14,230 nt of DNA from Comamonadaceae bacterium (lineage in GTDB: Bacteria; Pseudomonadota; Gammaproteobacteria; Burkholderiales; Burkholderiaceae_C): contig JAIXXW010000050.1 in the NCBI GenBank assembly GCA_027490555.1, positions 1 through 14,230 of the forward strand. The letters run 5' to 3'. The position numbers were made by a program, and so were the translations under genes. The notes beneath the pieces were generated by a model that saw nothing but the letters and a program-made list of their open reading frames with translations, was not told the origin of the DNA and searched no databases. Of this stretch, positions 5,750 to 13,314 are shown one piece after another (the stretch's first letter is position 1; each line of letters opens with the position of its first letter).

Positions 5750-8170
5750 TCAACGGCCCGAGCGCCGACGCGCTTTGACGCGGTGCGAGGCCATCAACTC
5801 GCAGGCGCGCCGAAAACGCAGCAGCGTGGCCTGCACGCGGCCCAGCACCGATCCCGCCGAATAGCCGCCGGGGCCCCACTCCCCATAAGGCAGACCGGTG
5901 AGCAAGTTCAAACCATCGCCCACTTGGTGGGCCACATGGATGTGAAAACGCCCTTGGGCCACCGCCTCGACGACGCGCGCATCGAGCATCAGGTGCCGGC
6001 GGTTGAGGGCCGGCATCAGCACCCCTTGTTGCCCATCCAGGCCGAGCAATTCACAGCTGCGGAAATAGCCTTCGATCTTTTCATTGATGCTGCCCACAGG
6101 CAGCAAGTCCCCATGCTGGTTGACCGCACCGGTCACGGCAATGCCCTGGCGCAGGGGCACGCCCGACAAACTCGACAGCAGGGCGAACAACTCGGCGCAC
6201 GAGGCCGAGTCGCCCTCGACGCCGCCATACTCCTGCTCGAACACCACCGCCGCATTCATCGACAAGGGCGAGATGTGGGCAAACAAACCTGCCAGGTAAC
6301 TGTGCAAAATCAGCACGCCCTTGTCGTGGATGGGGCCGGACATCTCGACCTCGCGCTCGATGTTGAGCAGGCCTTCGTCACCTGCAAACGACCGGGCGGT
6401 GACCCGCACCGGCACGCCAAAACTGTGGTCGCCCAGGTCCATGACCGTCAAACCGTTGACCTGCGCCACCCGCTCGCCCGTGACCACCAGCCAACGCTCG
6501 CCACTGGCAATGGTTTCCTGCACGCGCGACTCCAGACCCGCCAGACGCGATCGCCTGGCTTGCCGTGCGGCCAGCACGTCCTGCGCCTCCACCCGCAGGG
6601 CCCCGCGCGCCTGTGCCAGCGCATGGCTTTCCACCAGCAGGGCTTCGGTCAGCCCGACCAGACCACTGTGGCGGGTTTGGTCGCCTGCGGTGCGGTGGTT
6701 GTCTTCGATGATCTGCGCCACCGCCGCGGCCGAACAATGCAACAAACCCAGCCGCTCGCAGGTGTGCGCCACCCCCACGGCAATGGCCCGCACGGTCTGG
6801 GGGGTGGCCTCGAAGCTCTCGGCAAAATCGACCTTGCAGCGAAAGCGCCGGGCCCACTCCGGATCGGCCTCCTGCACCGCGTAATAGGCCTCGACCGATG
6901 CAATCAGGACCAGCTTGACATCGACTTCCACCGCCTCGGGCAGCAAGGAGACGGCGGCCAACGGGGCTTGCGTCACCCCGGGTTCGTCCAGCTGGAAAAG
7001 GCCGCTGCGCAACAAGCGCCGCAACCTTTCCCACACCGGCGCATCGGCCAGCAAATCCTGCAAATGCAGCATCAGGAATCCGCCGTGCGCCCGCAGCAGG
7101 CTGCCGGCACGGATCTGTGCAAAGTCGGTCACCAGTTCGCCGCCATCGGACGCGTATTCGATGCTGCCAAACAGGTTTCGGAACACCGGGTTGTCCTCGA
7201 CGATCACCGGTGCGCCTGCGAGCGTGTGGTTGTCCACCGCCACATTCACCCGAAACCCTGCCAGCACCTCTTGCAGTTCGGCCCGTCGCGTCTCTTCGTC
7301 ATCGCCAGGGGTCAACAGCGTGTGCTTGTCGAGCATGCACTGCAGCACCTGATCCAGGTAGTCGCCCAGCCGGGTGGCGCTGTCGGGTGGCAGATCCATG
7401 TGCGCGCGCAACAGCGTCAGGCCCTTGGCCAGCACGGGTTGCAAAAATCGCTTGCGCAATTCATCCAGCGCCTGCGCCATGGACCTGTCCCAGGCCTGGG
7501 TGGCGTTCAGGTAGGCCTCGATTTCGACATGCAGCGCCTCCTCGGCCGCATGCAGCGCCGACCGCTCGCCCGGGCTGAGCAACAGGGCCTTGCCCGCGGT
7601 CACGGGCTGGTCCTGGGCATCTTTCAGGGTAAAGACCATGTGCCCCTCATCCTGGGCCAGCTCGAAGTGATGGGCCTGCGCATACGCGGTGAGCGCCGCA
7701 TAGGCCGCATCGATCTGGGTCTTGAAGACCTGCGTGATACGTTTGCGCTCCACCAGAAAATCGTCCTGCTGCAACCGTTTCGGGACGGCCTCCTGGATGT
7801 CCTGCACCCAGGCCATCATGGCCTGGCGCAAGCGCCTGCCCTGACCCGCCGGCACGCGCAAAGCCAGCGGCTGCTGCGGCTGCTCAAAGTTGTTCAGGTA
7901 ACACAGGTCTGGCGGCACCGGCCGCTGAGCCGCCTGCTCGTGCATCATCCGGGTCAGCAGGCTTTTCCTGCCAGAGCCCACCTCGCCCAGCACCAGCAAG
8001 TTGTAGCCCGGCTGGCGCATCTGCAGGCCAAACAGGGCCGCCTTCTCGGCACGCTCTTGACCAATCCAGGGCAAGGGCAGACCTTGGAGCTCCGAGGTCT
8101 CGACAAAGCCCAGCAGCCCCGGGTCCATGGTCAGGCGCAGTTCGGACGGGGTCAATTCAACAGCAGTCAT
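5750..8170 (-). CDS. Lon-like protease of COG1067/LonB type, 806 aa
   Basis: This is a cytoplasmic Lon-family peptidase (S16) with an AAA-type module and no N-terminal Lon substrate domain. The protease dyad is clear: Ser655 in VEGDSAS and Lys698 in SINEKIEG. The separation of 43 residues equals Ser679-Lys722 of E. coli Lon. The P-loop is GEVGSGRKS (62-70), with Arg68 where the Walker lysine normally sits; I recall Arg there in other members of this group. In the Walker B region GGFLMLHLQDLL, His369 and Gln371 occupy the positions of the usual DxE acids, so ATP hydrolysis may be weak or lost. The start ATG 8170 fits family N-termini but has no clear ribosome binding site. The gene is divergent from the VF530 gene (94 bp) and lies 194 bp upstream of a response regulator gene on the same strand. 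Confidence 0.9.
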   Translation of the reverse strand: MTAVELTPSELRLTMDPGLLGFVETSELQGLPLPWIGQERAEKAALFGLQMRQPGYNLLVLGEVGSGRKSLLTRMMHEQAAQRPVPPDLCYLNNFEQPQQPLALRVPAGQGRRLRQAMMAWVQDIQEAVPKRLQQDDFLVERKRITQVFKTQIDAAYAALTAYAQAHHFELAQDEGHMVFTLKDAQDQPVTAGKALLLSPGERSALHAAEEALHVEIEAYLNATQAWDRSMAQALDELRKRFLQPVLAKGLTLLRAHMDLPPDSATRLGDYLDQVLQCMLDKHTLLTPGDDEETRRAELQEVLAGFRVNVAVDNHTLAGAPVIVEDNPVFRNLFGSIEYASDGGELVTDFAQIRAGSLLRAHGGFLMLHLQDLLADAPVWERLRRLLRSGLFQLDEPGVTQAPLAAVSLLPEAVEVDVKLVLIASVEAYYAVQEADPEWARRFRCKVDFAESFEATPQTVRAIAVGVAHTCERLGLLHCSAAAVAQIIEDNHRTAGDQTRHSGLVGLTEALLVESHALAQARGALRVEAQDVLAARQARRSRLAGLESRVQETIASGERWLVVTGERVAQVNGLTVMDLGDHSFGVPVRVTARSFAGDEGLLNIEREVEMSGPIHDKGVLILHSYLAGLFAHISPLSMNAAVVFEQEYGGVEGDSASCAELFALLSSLSGVPLRQGIAVTGAVNQHGDLLPVGSINEKIEGYFRSCELLGLDGQQGVLMPALNRRHLMLDARVVEAVAQGRFHIHVAHQVGDGLNLLTGLPYGEWGPGGYSAGSVLGRVQATLLRFRRACELMASHRVKARRRSGR

Positions 8171-8252
8171 CGGTCATCGCGACAAGGGCAAAACCCAAGC
8201 CTAGTGCCCACCAACTGGCCTGTCGGTGCGCCATGCCACGCCCATTTCGGCG

Positions 8253-8258
8253 CACAAT
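8253..8258 (+). promoter_or_regulatory. Possible -10 element giving a leaderless VF530 transcript
   Basis: CACAAT ends 6 bases before the ATG at 8265. A start site at normal distance would therefore fall on or next to the initiation codon. There is no Shine-Dalgarno sequence before this ATG, which fits leaderless translation. No clear -35 element is visible, so support is limited. Confidence 0.3.
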
Positions 8259-8264
8259 CCGGGC

Positions 8265-8567
8265 ATGCACGCCGACGACCCCACGCCCCCCGTCCCGCCC
8301 CCAGCAGTCCCGCCCCCAGCAGTCCCGCCCCCAACAGTTCAGCCCCGCAACCCCCTGCATGGTCTGACCCTGGAGACCCTCGTCACCCGCTTGGTCGATG
8401 GTTATGGCTGGGAGGGTTTGGGTCAGCGCATCCCTGTGCGCTGCTTCACCCACGATCCGAGCGTGGGCTCGAGCCTCAAGTTTTTGCGCAAAACGCCCTG
8501 GGCGCGAGAGAAAGTGGAAAGCCTGTACCTGTTCATGCTGCGCGAACAAAAGCGGCGCGGGCCTTGA
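8265..8567 (+). CDS. VF530/DUF2132 family DNA-binding protein, 100 aa
   Basis: Residues about 29-92 match the VF530 (DUF2132) family: NPLHGLTLETLVTRLVDGYG, then RIPVRCFTHDPSVGSSLKFL and RKTPWAREKVESLY. The family folds into a small helical domain reported to bind DNA; its biological role is not established. Ahead of it is a proline-rich tail of about 28 residues made of VPPPA repeats. I place the start at ATG 8265, where the tail begins. A GTG at 8226 would add 13 residues with no extra family match, and neither start has a ribosome binding site. The gene is divergent from the lon-like gene and convergent with the SET gene, 15 bp away. Confidence 0.85.
   Translation: MHADDPTPPVPPPAVPPPAVPPPTVQPRNPLHGLTLETLVTRLVDGYGWEGLGQRIPVRCFTHDPSVGSSLKFLRKTPWAREKVESLYLFMLREQKRRGP
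8294..8338 (+). repeat. Tandem 15-bp repeat, three copies, coding VPPPA units
   Basis: CCCGCCCCCAGCAGT occurs at 8294-8308 and 8309-8323, and with one change (AACAGT) at 8324-8338. The unit is a multiple of three, so changes in copy number keep the VF530 reading frame and only lengthen or shorten its proline-rich N-terminal tail. Confidence 0.9.
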
Positions 8568-8582
8568 GCCCTCGGGCCAGAC

Positions 8583-9062
8583 CTAACCGAGCGACAGCAT
8601 CGTGCCCCGGCATTTTTTGGCCCCGCAGCGGCAGGCATAACGGGACTTCAGGGCCTCGCTCATCGGCTCGTCGCTGAACAAGCCATAGTCAAAGGTCAAC
8701 TCCTCGCCCTTGAACACCGGCCTGCGCGTCACGATGAAGATGCGGCCCTGCACCTCGTCGGGCACGCAGTTGGGGCGACACGAATGGTTGATCCACTTGG
8801 AGGCATTGCCGCCATGCAGCGCATCGATCACCCGCCCATCGCCCCGGTGAAAGTAAAAGGTATGGTCCGGGTCAAGGGGATCGTGCGGGTGGCGGGCCAG
8901 GGCTTCGGCCATGCTGATGACCTCGCCCACGTATTCAATCACCCGTTCGCCGGCGTCGATGAAGCGGGTCGCAAACACACCTTGGCCGTGTACGCCGGAG
9001 GCGTGCACCCAGATGGCATCGTCGGTGGTGGCATGCCCATTCGGCCTCATGCGCACATGCAT
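8583..9062 (-). CDS. SET-domain protein-lysine methyltransferase, about 159 aa
   Basis: This is a compact SET protein, expected to transfer a methyl group from S-adenosylmethionine to lysine on an unknown target. Seen in order are SGVHGQGVFA (22-31), VIEYVGEVI (41-49), HTFYFH (67-72), the cofactor and pseudoknot motif NHSCRPNC (92-99), ELTFDYG with the active-site tyrosine (121-127), and a post-SET zinc cluster CRCGAKKC (144-151). It is almost only SET plus post-SET, as in bacterial relatives. The open frame runs upstream to 9191, but that stretch is Trp/Cys-rich and unlike the family. ATG 9062 or 9050 is more likely, and neither has a clear ribosome binding site. It is convergent with the VF530 gene. 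Confidence 0.88.
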   Translation of the reverse strand: MHVRMRPNGHATTDDAIWVHASGVHGQGVFATRFIDAGERVIEYVGEVISMAEALARHPHDPLDPDHTFYFHRGDGRVIDALHGGNASKWINHSCRPNCVPDEVQGRIFIVTRRPVFKGEELTFDYGLFSDEPMSEALKSRYACRCGAKKCRGTMLSLG

Positions 9063-9208
9063 TTCAATGGACCAGAACCCGGCTGTCATGGCTTTGCTGG
9101 CAGTTCCAACGCAAAACCAAGGGCTGCGCAGCTTGGGACAACCGCAACCCCAAGCCCAGTGACTCGCCCACAGCGCAAAACCGGCAAACACCAGCCTTGT
9201 TCATCGGA

Positions 9209-9231
9209 GTCCACATGGACTGCGCATGCGC
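9209..9231. repeat. Two adjacent short palindromes downstream of glmS
   Basis: GTCCA-CA-TGGAC (9209-9220) is followed directly by GCGCATGCGC (9222-9231). They lie in the 203-bp gap between the glmS stop and the SET start, which shows nothing else I can support. There is no T-run to make an intrinsic terminator. They could be a transcript-end structure for glmS or operators for the SET gene. Confidence 0.25.
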
Positions 9232-9265
9232 CATCCACCGTGCCTCCCGCCAGCTGCCCACAGGC

Positions 9266-11137
9266 TCACTCCACCGTCACCGACTTCGCCAAATTTCTTG
9301 GCTTGTCCACATCCGTGCCCCGGGCGCAGGCGGTGTGGTAACTCAGCAGCTGCAGCGGCACCACGTGCAGGATGGGGGACAGCACACCGTAGTGCTCGGG
9401 CATGCGGATGACGTTGAGGCCGTCGCTGCTCTCGATCCGGGTGTCGACATCGGCCAGCACATACAGCACGCCGCCGCGGGCGCGCACTTCTTGCATATTG
9501 CTTTTGAGCTTTTCCAGCAGCTGGTCGTTAGGGGCCACGGTGACCACCGGCATGGCGCTGGTCACCAGCGCCAACGGGCCGTGTTTGAGCTCACCCGCGG
9601 CATAGGCCTCGGCATGGATGTAGGTGATTTCTTTGAGCTTCAAAGCCCCTTCGAGGGCGATCGGGTAATGCGTGCCCCGGCCCAGGAACAGAGCGTTTTC
9701 CTTGCTCGCGAATTCTTCGGCCCAGCTGATGATTTGCGGCTCCAGCGCCAAAACGGCTTGCAGGGCCGCAGGCAGGTGGCGCATGGCCTTGAGGTGCTCA
9801 GCCTCTTGGGCCTCGCTCAGGCGGCCCTGGGTCTGTGCCAACGCCAGCGTGAGCAGAAACAAGCCCGCCAGCTGGGTGGTGAAGGCTTTGGTCGAGGCCA
9901 CGCCGATCTCGGCCCCGGCGCGCGTGACATAGGCATGCTGGCATTCGCGCACCATGGCGCTGGTGGCCACATTGCAGATGGTCAGCGTGCGCGACATGCC
10001 CAAGCCCTGCGCGTGGCGCAGCGCGGCCAGGGTGTCGGCGGTCTCGCCGCTCTGGGTGATGGTGACCACCAAGGTCTTGGGGTCGGGCACCGATGCGCGG
10101 TAACGGTATTCGCTGGCGATCTCCACTTGGCATGGGATCTGGGCAATGGCTTCGATCCAGTACTTGGCCACGCAACCGCTGTAGTAACTGGTGCCGCAGG
10201 CCAGAATCAAGACCTTGTCGATGGCCTTGAAGGTGCTGTAGGCGCCGTCGCCAAACAGCTCGGGCGTGATGCCCTCGACGCCTTCGAGCGTGTCGGCAAT
10301 GGCGCGTGGCTGCTCGAAGATTTCCTTTTGCATGTAGTGGCGGTAAGGTCCCAGGTCCGCCGCGCCGCTGTGCGCATGCACGGTCTTCACGGCACGGCTG
10401 ACGGCTTTGTGGGCGCGGTCCACCACCCAGTACTTGCCCAGCTGGATGTCGACCACATCGCCTTCTTCGAGGTACACGATCTGGTCGGTCACCCCGGCCA
10501 GCGCCATCGCGTCGCTGGCCAAAAAGGTCTCGCCCTGGCCCACACCCAAGATCAGGGGCGAGCCGGCACGCGCGCCGACCACCCGCTGCGGCTCGTCCTT
10601 GTGGAACACCGCAATCGCGTAGGCGCCGTGCAGCTGGCCAATCGCGCCCTGGACGGCCTGAAACAGGTCACCGTCATAGACACTGTCCACCAGGTGGGCA
10701 ATGACTTCGGTGTCGGTCTGGCTGGCAAAGACATAGCCCTTGGCCTGCAGGGCGGCGCGCAACTCTTCGTGGTTTTCGATGATGCCGTTGTGCACCAAGG
10801 CGACTTTGCCCGGCTTGCCCTCGGCCACGCCAGTGCCGTGGCTGAAGTGCGGGTGCGCGTTGTGCACGGCCGGCGCGCCGTGCGTGGCCCAGCGGGTGTG
10901 GGCGATGCCGGTGCCGCCTTCGATGCGCTCGGCGCTCACCTGGTCCATCAGTTCGGCCACCCGCGCGGTGCTGCGTGCGCGCTGCAGTCCGCCTTGGGGC
11001 GCGTTGGCACCGCTCAAGCTGGCCGCGTGCACCGCCACGCCGCAGGAGTCATAGCCCCGGTATTCCAGGCGCTGCAGGCCTTGCACCAGCACAGGCACGA
11101 TGTTGCGGTGAGAAACGGCGCCGACGATGCCACACAT
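9266..11137 (-). CDS. glmS: Glutamine-fructose-6-phosphate aminotransferase, 623 aa
   Basis: This enzyme makes glucosamine-6-phosphate from fructose-6-phosphate and glutamine, the committed step toward UDP-N-acetylglucosamine. The N-terminal glutaminase starts with the nucleophile Cys2 (MCGIVGAVSHRN) and includes RLEYRGYDS, HTRWATHG and LVHNGIIENH. Two SIS sugar-isomerase domains follow: ILACGTSYYSG, the phosphate-binding TQSGETADT, and ASTKAFTTQ. The C-terminus, KPRNLAKSVTVE, is the typical end and carries the lysine that shapes the sugar site. AGGAG 7 nt before the ATG at 11137 supports the start. The gene is divergent from an Lrp/AsnC gene across 136 bp. No glmS ribozyme is expected or seen in the short leader. 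The family assignment is secure. Confidence 0.97.
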   Translation of the reverse strand: MCGIVGAVSHRNIVPVLVQGLQRLEYRGYDSCGVAVHAASLSGANAPQGGLQRARSTARVAELMDQVSAERIEGGTGIAHTRWATHGAPAVHNAHPHFSHGTGVAEGKPGKVALVHNGIIENHEELRAALQAKGYVFASQTDTEVIAHLVDSVYDGDLFQAVQGAIGQLHGAYAIAVFHKDEPQRVVGARAGSPLILGVGQGETFLASDAMALAGVTDQIVYLEEGDVVDIQLGKYWVVDRAHKAVSRAVKTVHAHSGAADLGPYRHYMQKEIFEQPRAIADTLEGVEGITPELFGDGAYSTFKAIDKVLILACGTSYYSGCVAKYWIEAIAQIPCQVEIASEYRYRASVPDPKTLVVTITQSGETADTLAALRHAQGLGMSRTLTICNVATSAMVRECQHAYVTRAGAEIGVASTKAFTTQLAGLFLLTLALAQTQGRLSEAQEAEHLKAMRHLPAALQAVLALEPQIISWAEEFASKENALFLGRGTHYPIALEGALKLKEITYIHAEAYAAGELKHGPLALVTSAMPVVTVAPNDQLLEKLKSNMQEVRARGGVLYVLADVDTRIESSDGLNVIRMPEHYGVLSPILHVVPLQLLSYHTACARGTDVDKPRNLAKSVTVE

Positions 11138-11180
11138 GGGGATGCTCCTGAAAGGGGGATGGCAGCGATGGTAGGCACAG

Positions 11181-11209
11181 TTTTGAAAAACATCCGATCA
11201 ATTTATGAT
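11181..11209 (+). promoter_or_regulatory. Possible promoter of the Lrp/AsnC gene
   Basis: TATGAT at 11204-11209 is a good -10. TTGAAA at 11183-11188 (five of six to TTGACA) lies 15 bp upstream, and TTTTGA at 11181-11186 lies 17 bp upstream. A second option is TAAAAT at 11261-11266, which would give a leaderless message starting at the ATG. No Shine-Dalgarno sequence precedes the ATG at 11274. Confidence 0.35.
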
Positions 11210-11216
11210 TGAATTT

Positions 11217-11268
11217 GGTTTTTTATTTCATTTTTATCTGATGAAGAAATAAAATTCCAATAAAATTC
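11217..11268. promoter_or_regulatory. A+T-rich repeat cluster, candidate Lrp operator
   Basis: AATAAAATTC occurs twice, at 11248-11257 and 11259-11268, with starts 11 bp apart, about one DNA turn. In addition, GGTTTTTTATTTC (11217-11229) and GAAATAAAATTCC (11246-11258) form a 13-bp inverted repeat with two mismatches. G+C over 11201-11280 is about 20 percent, in a genome that is otherwise G+C-rich. This fits binding of an Lrp-type octamer and autoregulation of the adjacent gene, possibly also control of glmS. The binder is inferred. Confidence 0.5.
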
Positions 11269-11273
11269 ATTTC

Positions 11274-11759
11274 ATGGAATATTCAGAACTCGATGCCATC
11301 GACCTGCAGCTGCTCGACAGCCTGCAGCGCGACGCCAGCCTGAGCAATGTGGCGCTGGCCGAGCGGGTCCATGTCTCGCCCCCCACCTGCCTGCGCCGCG
11401 TCAAACGCCTGGTCGAGGGCGGCTGGATCGAGCGGCAGGTGGCGGTGCTCAGCACCGACCGGCTCGCCGCCACGCTGGGGCACGGCCTGACGGCGCTGGT
11501 CGAGGTGTCATTGGACCAACAGGGCAGCGAACACCTGGACGCCTTCGAGGCACGCGCCGTGGCGCACGACGCGGTGCAGCAATGCTGGCGCGTGTCGCCC
11601 GGTCCGGACTTCGTGCTGGTGGTGCAGGCCCGCGACATGCCGGGCTACCTGGCCATCAGCCAGGCCCTGTTCACACAGGACGCGAATGTGCGCAATGTGA
11701 AGGCCTTCTTCTCGACCAAGCGGGCCAAATTCACCACCACCTGCCCGGTGCTGGGCTAG
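11274..11759 (+). CDS. Lrp/AsnC-family transcriptional regulator, 161 aa
   Basis: This is a small regulator of the feast/famine family. The N-terminal helix-turn-helix is residues about 4-52 (LDAIDLQLLDSLQRDASLSN, then SPPTCLRRVKRLVEGGWI). A ligand-binding RAM domain follows (about 67-155), ending FFSTKRAKFTTTCPV. The length is typical. Members form dimers to octamers and often answer to amino acids; which one binds here cannot be read from the sequence. The ATG at 11274 matches family N-termini but has no ribosome binding site, and the preceding bases are nearly all A and T. The gene lies between glmS, which is divergent, and glmU, which is convergent 39 bp away, so a role in amino-sugar supply is possible but unproven. 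The repeats just upstream suggest self-control. Confidence 0.93.
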   Translation: MEYSELDAIDLQLLDSLQRDASLSNVALAERVHVSPPTCLRRVKRLVEGGWIERQVAVLSTDRLAATLGHGLTALVEVSLDQQGSEHLDAFEARAVAHDAVQQCWRVSPGPDFVLVVQARDMPGYLAISQALFTQDANVRNVKAFFSTKRAKFTTTCPVLG

Positions 11760-11798
11760 GCCTGGCACCGTGCTGGCCAGACGCCCGCACCCCGGCAC

Positions 11799-13205
11799 TC
11801 AAGCCTTGGGCTTTTTCTCTGGGCGTTTCCAGTTGGCGATGCTGACTTGCTTGCCACGCGCCACGCTCAGGCTGCCCGGCTCGGTGCTTTTGGTGATGGT
11901 GGAGCCGCCGCCCACGGTGCCGCCCGCGCCAATCGTCACCGGGGCCACCAGCACGCAGTTGCTGCCGATGTGCACATCGGCCTCGATCACGGTGCGGTGC
12001 TTGTTCGCGCCGTCGTAATTGGCCGTGATGCTGCCCGCGCCGTAGTTCACACGCTCGCCCACGGTGGCGTCGCCCAGGTAGGCCAGGTGGTTGGCTTTGG
12101 CACCCCTGGCCAGGGTGGCGTTTTTCACCTCGACAAAGTTGCCGATGTGCACCTCGGCCCCCAGCTGCGCGCCCGGACGCAGGCGCGCAAACGGGCCGAT
12201 CAGCGCGCCCTCGCCCACCGTCACCCCGGATTTTTCGCCATCGATGTGGGTGAAGGGGTGAATCACCGCGCCTGCGGCGATGGTGCAGTTGGCGATCACG
12301 CAGTGGGCCCCGATCTTCACGCCTTCGCCCAAGCTCACACGGCCCTGGAAAATGCAGTTCACGTCGATCTCGACGTCCGGGGCGCACTCGAGCTGACCGC
12401 GCAGGTCGAACCGGGCCGGGTCCAGCAGGCGCACGCCTTGCTCCAGCAGGCGCTGCGCTTGGCGCAGCTGGTGCGCGCGCTCGAGCTCGGCCAGCTGCAA
12501 TGGGCTGTTGATGCCGGCCACTTCCAGTGCATCGGCGATGGTGTGCGCCACCACCGGCACATCGTCGGCCACGGCCAGCCGCACCACATCGGTCAGGTAG
12601 TACTCGCCCTGGGCATTGCGGTTGTCGATGCGGCCCAGCCAGTCTTTGAGCAGCCGAGCGGGCACGGCCATGATGCCGCTGTAAACCTCGGTGATCTGGC
12701 GCTGCGCCTCGGTCGCGTCCTTGTGTTCGACGATGGCCTGGACCGCGCTGCCGTGCCGCACGATGCGGCCGTAGCCGGTGGGATTGGGCAGCTCAACGGT
12801 CAGCAGCGCCAGCCGCTGGCCACCGCACTGGGCGATCAGGTCTTGCAGCGTCTGGGCCTGGGTCAGGGGCACATCGCCCGACAGGACCACCACCACGCCA
12901 TCGTCGGCCAGCACAGGCACGGCCTGCTGCACTGCGTGGCCGGTGCCCAGTTGGGGCTCCTGGCGCACGCATTGCACCGCCAGGGCCTGGCCAGAGGCCA
13001 GCACCACCGGCTCGACCTGGTCGGCACCGTGCCCGGTGATGACCACGGCCGAGCGGGCCTGCAGTTGGGCGGCCAAGCCCAGCACGTGCTGCACCAGCGG
13101 CACGCCAGCCAGCCGGTGCAAGACCTTGGGCAACCGGCTTTTCATGCGCGTGCCTTTTCCGGCGGCCATGATGACGACGTCTATGGGGTGAGAAAAGGCA
13201 TTCAT
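11799..13205 (-). CDS. glmU: Bifunctional UDP-GlcNAc pyrophosphorylase/GlcN-1-P acetyltransferase, 468 aa
   Basis: GlmU acetylates glucosamine-1-phosphate and then joins it to UTP to give UDP-N-acetylglucosamine for peptidoglycan and lipopolysaccharide. The N-terminal uridyltransferase carries the nucleotide loop MAAGKGTRMKSRLPKVLH (13-30), then LGTGHAVQ, VVVLSGDVPL, GEYYLTDVV and GINSPLQLAELE. The C-terminal left-handed beta-helix has the hexapeptide repeats and the acetyltransferase block YLGDATVGERVNYGAGSITA followed by NYDGANKHRT. The length is close to the 456 residues of E. coli GlmU. The frame is open back to 13313, but ATG 13205 puts the catalytic loop at the normal distance. No strong ribosome binding site is visible. 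The gene is convergent with the lrp gene and divergent from the lipoprotein gene. Confidence 0.97.
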   Translation of the reverse strand: MNAFSHPIDVVIMAAGKGTRMKSRLPKVLHRLAGVPLVQHVLGLAAQLQARSAVVITGHGADQVEPVVLASGQALAVQCVRQEPQLGTGHAVQQAVPVLADDGVVVVLSGDVPLTQAQTLQDLIAQCGGQRLALLTVELPNPTGYGRIVRHGSAVQAIVEHKDATEAQRQITEVYSGIMAVPARLLKDWLGRIDNRNAQGEYYLTDVVRLAVADDVPVVAHTIADALEVAGINSPLQLAELERAHQLRQAQRLLEQGVRLLDPARFDLRGQLECAPDVEIDVNCIFQGRVSLGEGVKIGAHCVIANCTIAAGAVIHPFTHIDGEKSGVTVGEGALIGPFARLRPGAQLGAEVHIGNFVEVKNATLARGAKANHLAYLGDATVGERVNYGAGSITANYDGANKHRTVIEADVHIGSNCVLVAPVTIGAGGTVGGGSTITKSTEPGSLSVARGKQVSIANWKRPEKKPKA

Positions 13206-13262
13206 GGCCGACAGACTTTCTGATGTACCCGACAATTTCAGGGATGGATCGCGCATGGTTAA

Positions 13263-13292
13263 ATTATCGCTGCCCCGCTTCGGGCCTATGAT
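13263..13292. promoter_or_regulatory. Possible divergent promoters of glmU and the lipoprotein gene
   Basis: On the minus strand GATAAT at 13268-13263 could be the glmU -10, with a leader of about 50 nt before ATG 13205. On the plus strand TATGAT at 13287-13292 could be the -10 for the lipoprotein gene, with TTATCG at 13264-13269 as a weak -35 (17 bp). If both are used, the two promoters overlap and should compete. Confidence 0.35.
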
Positions 13293-13314
13293 TCGCTCCA
13301 AAGGCACTTTCAAT

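Noticed and set aside
5483..8677. 1064-codon plus-strand frame over the lon-like gene
   Set aside because: It lies opposite a protein with a clear Lon dyad and also crosses the VF530 gene in another frame. The predicted product is Arg/His/Gln-rich without domains.
9063..9191. N-terminal extension of the SET protein from an upstream start at 9191
   Set aside because: The added 43 residues are Trp/Cys/Ala-rich with no family match, and they do not form a convincing signal peptide.
9197..11212. 671-codon plus-strand frame antisense to glmS
   Set aside because: It is a shadow of a complete glmS. Its end merely runs into the lrp/glmS spacer.
11847..13223. 458-codon plus-strand frame antisense to glmU
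   Set aside because: It is a shadow of a complete glmU, with biased composition and no motif.
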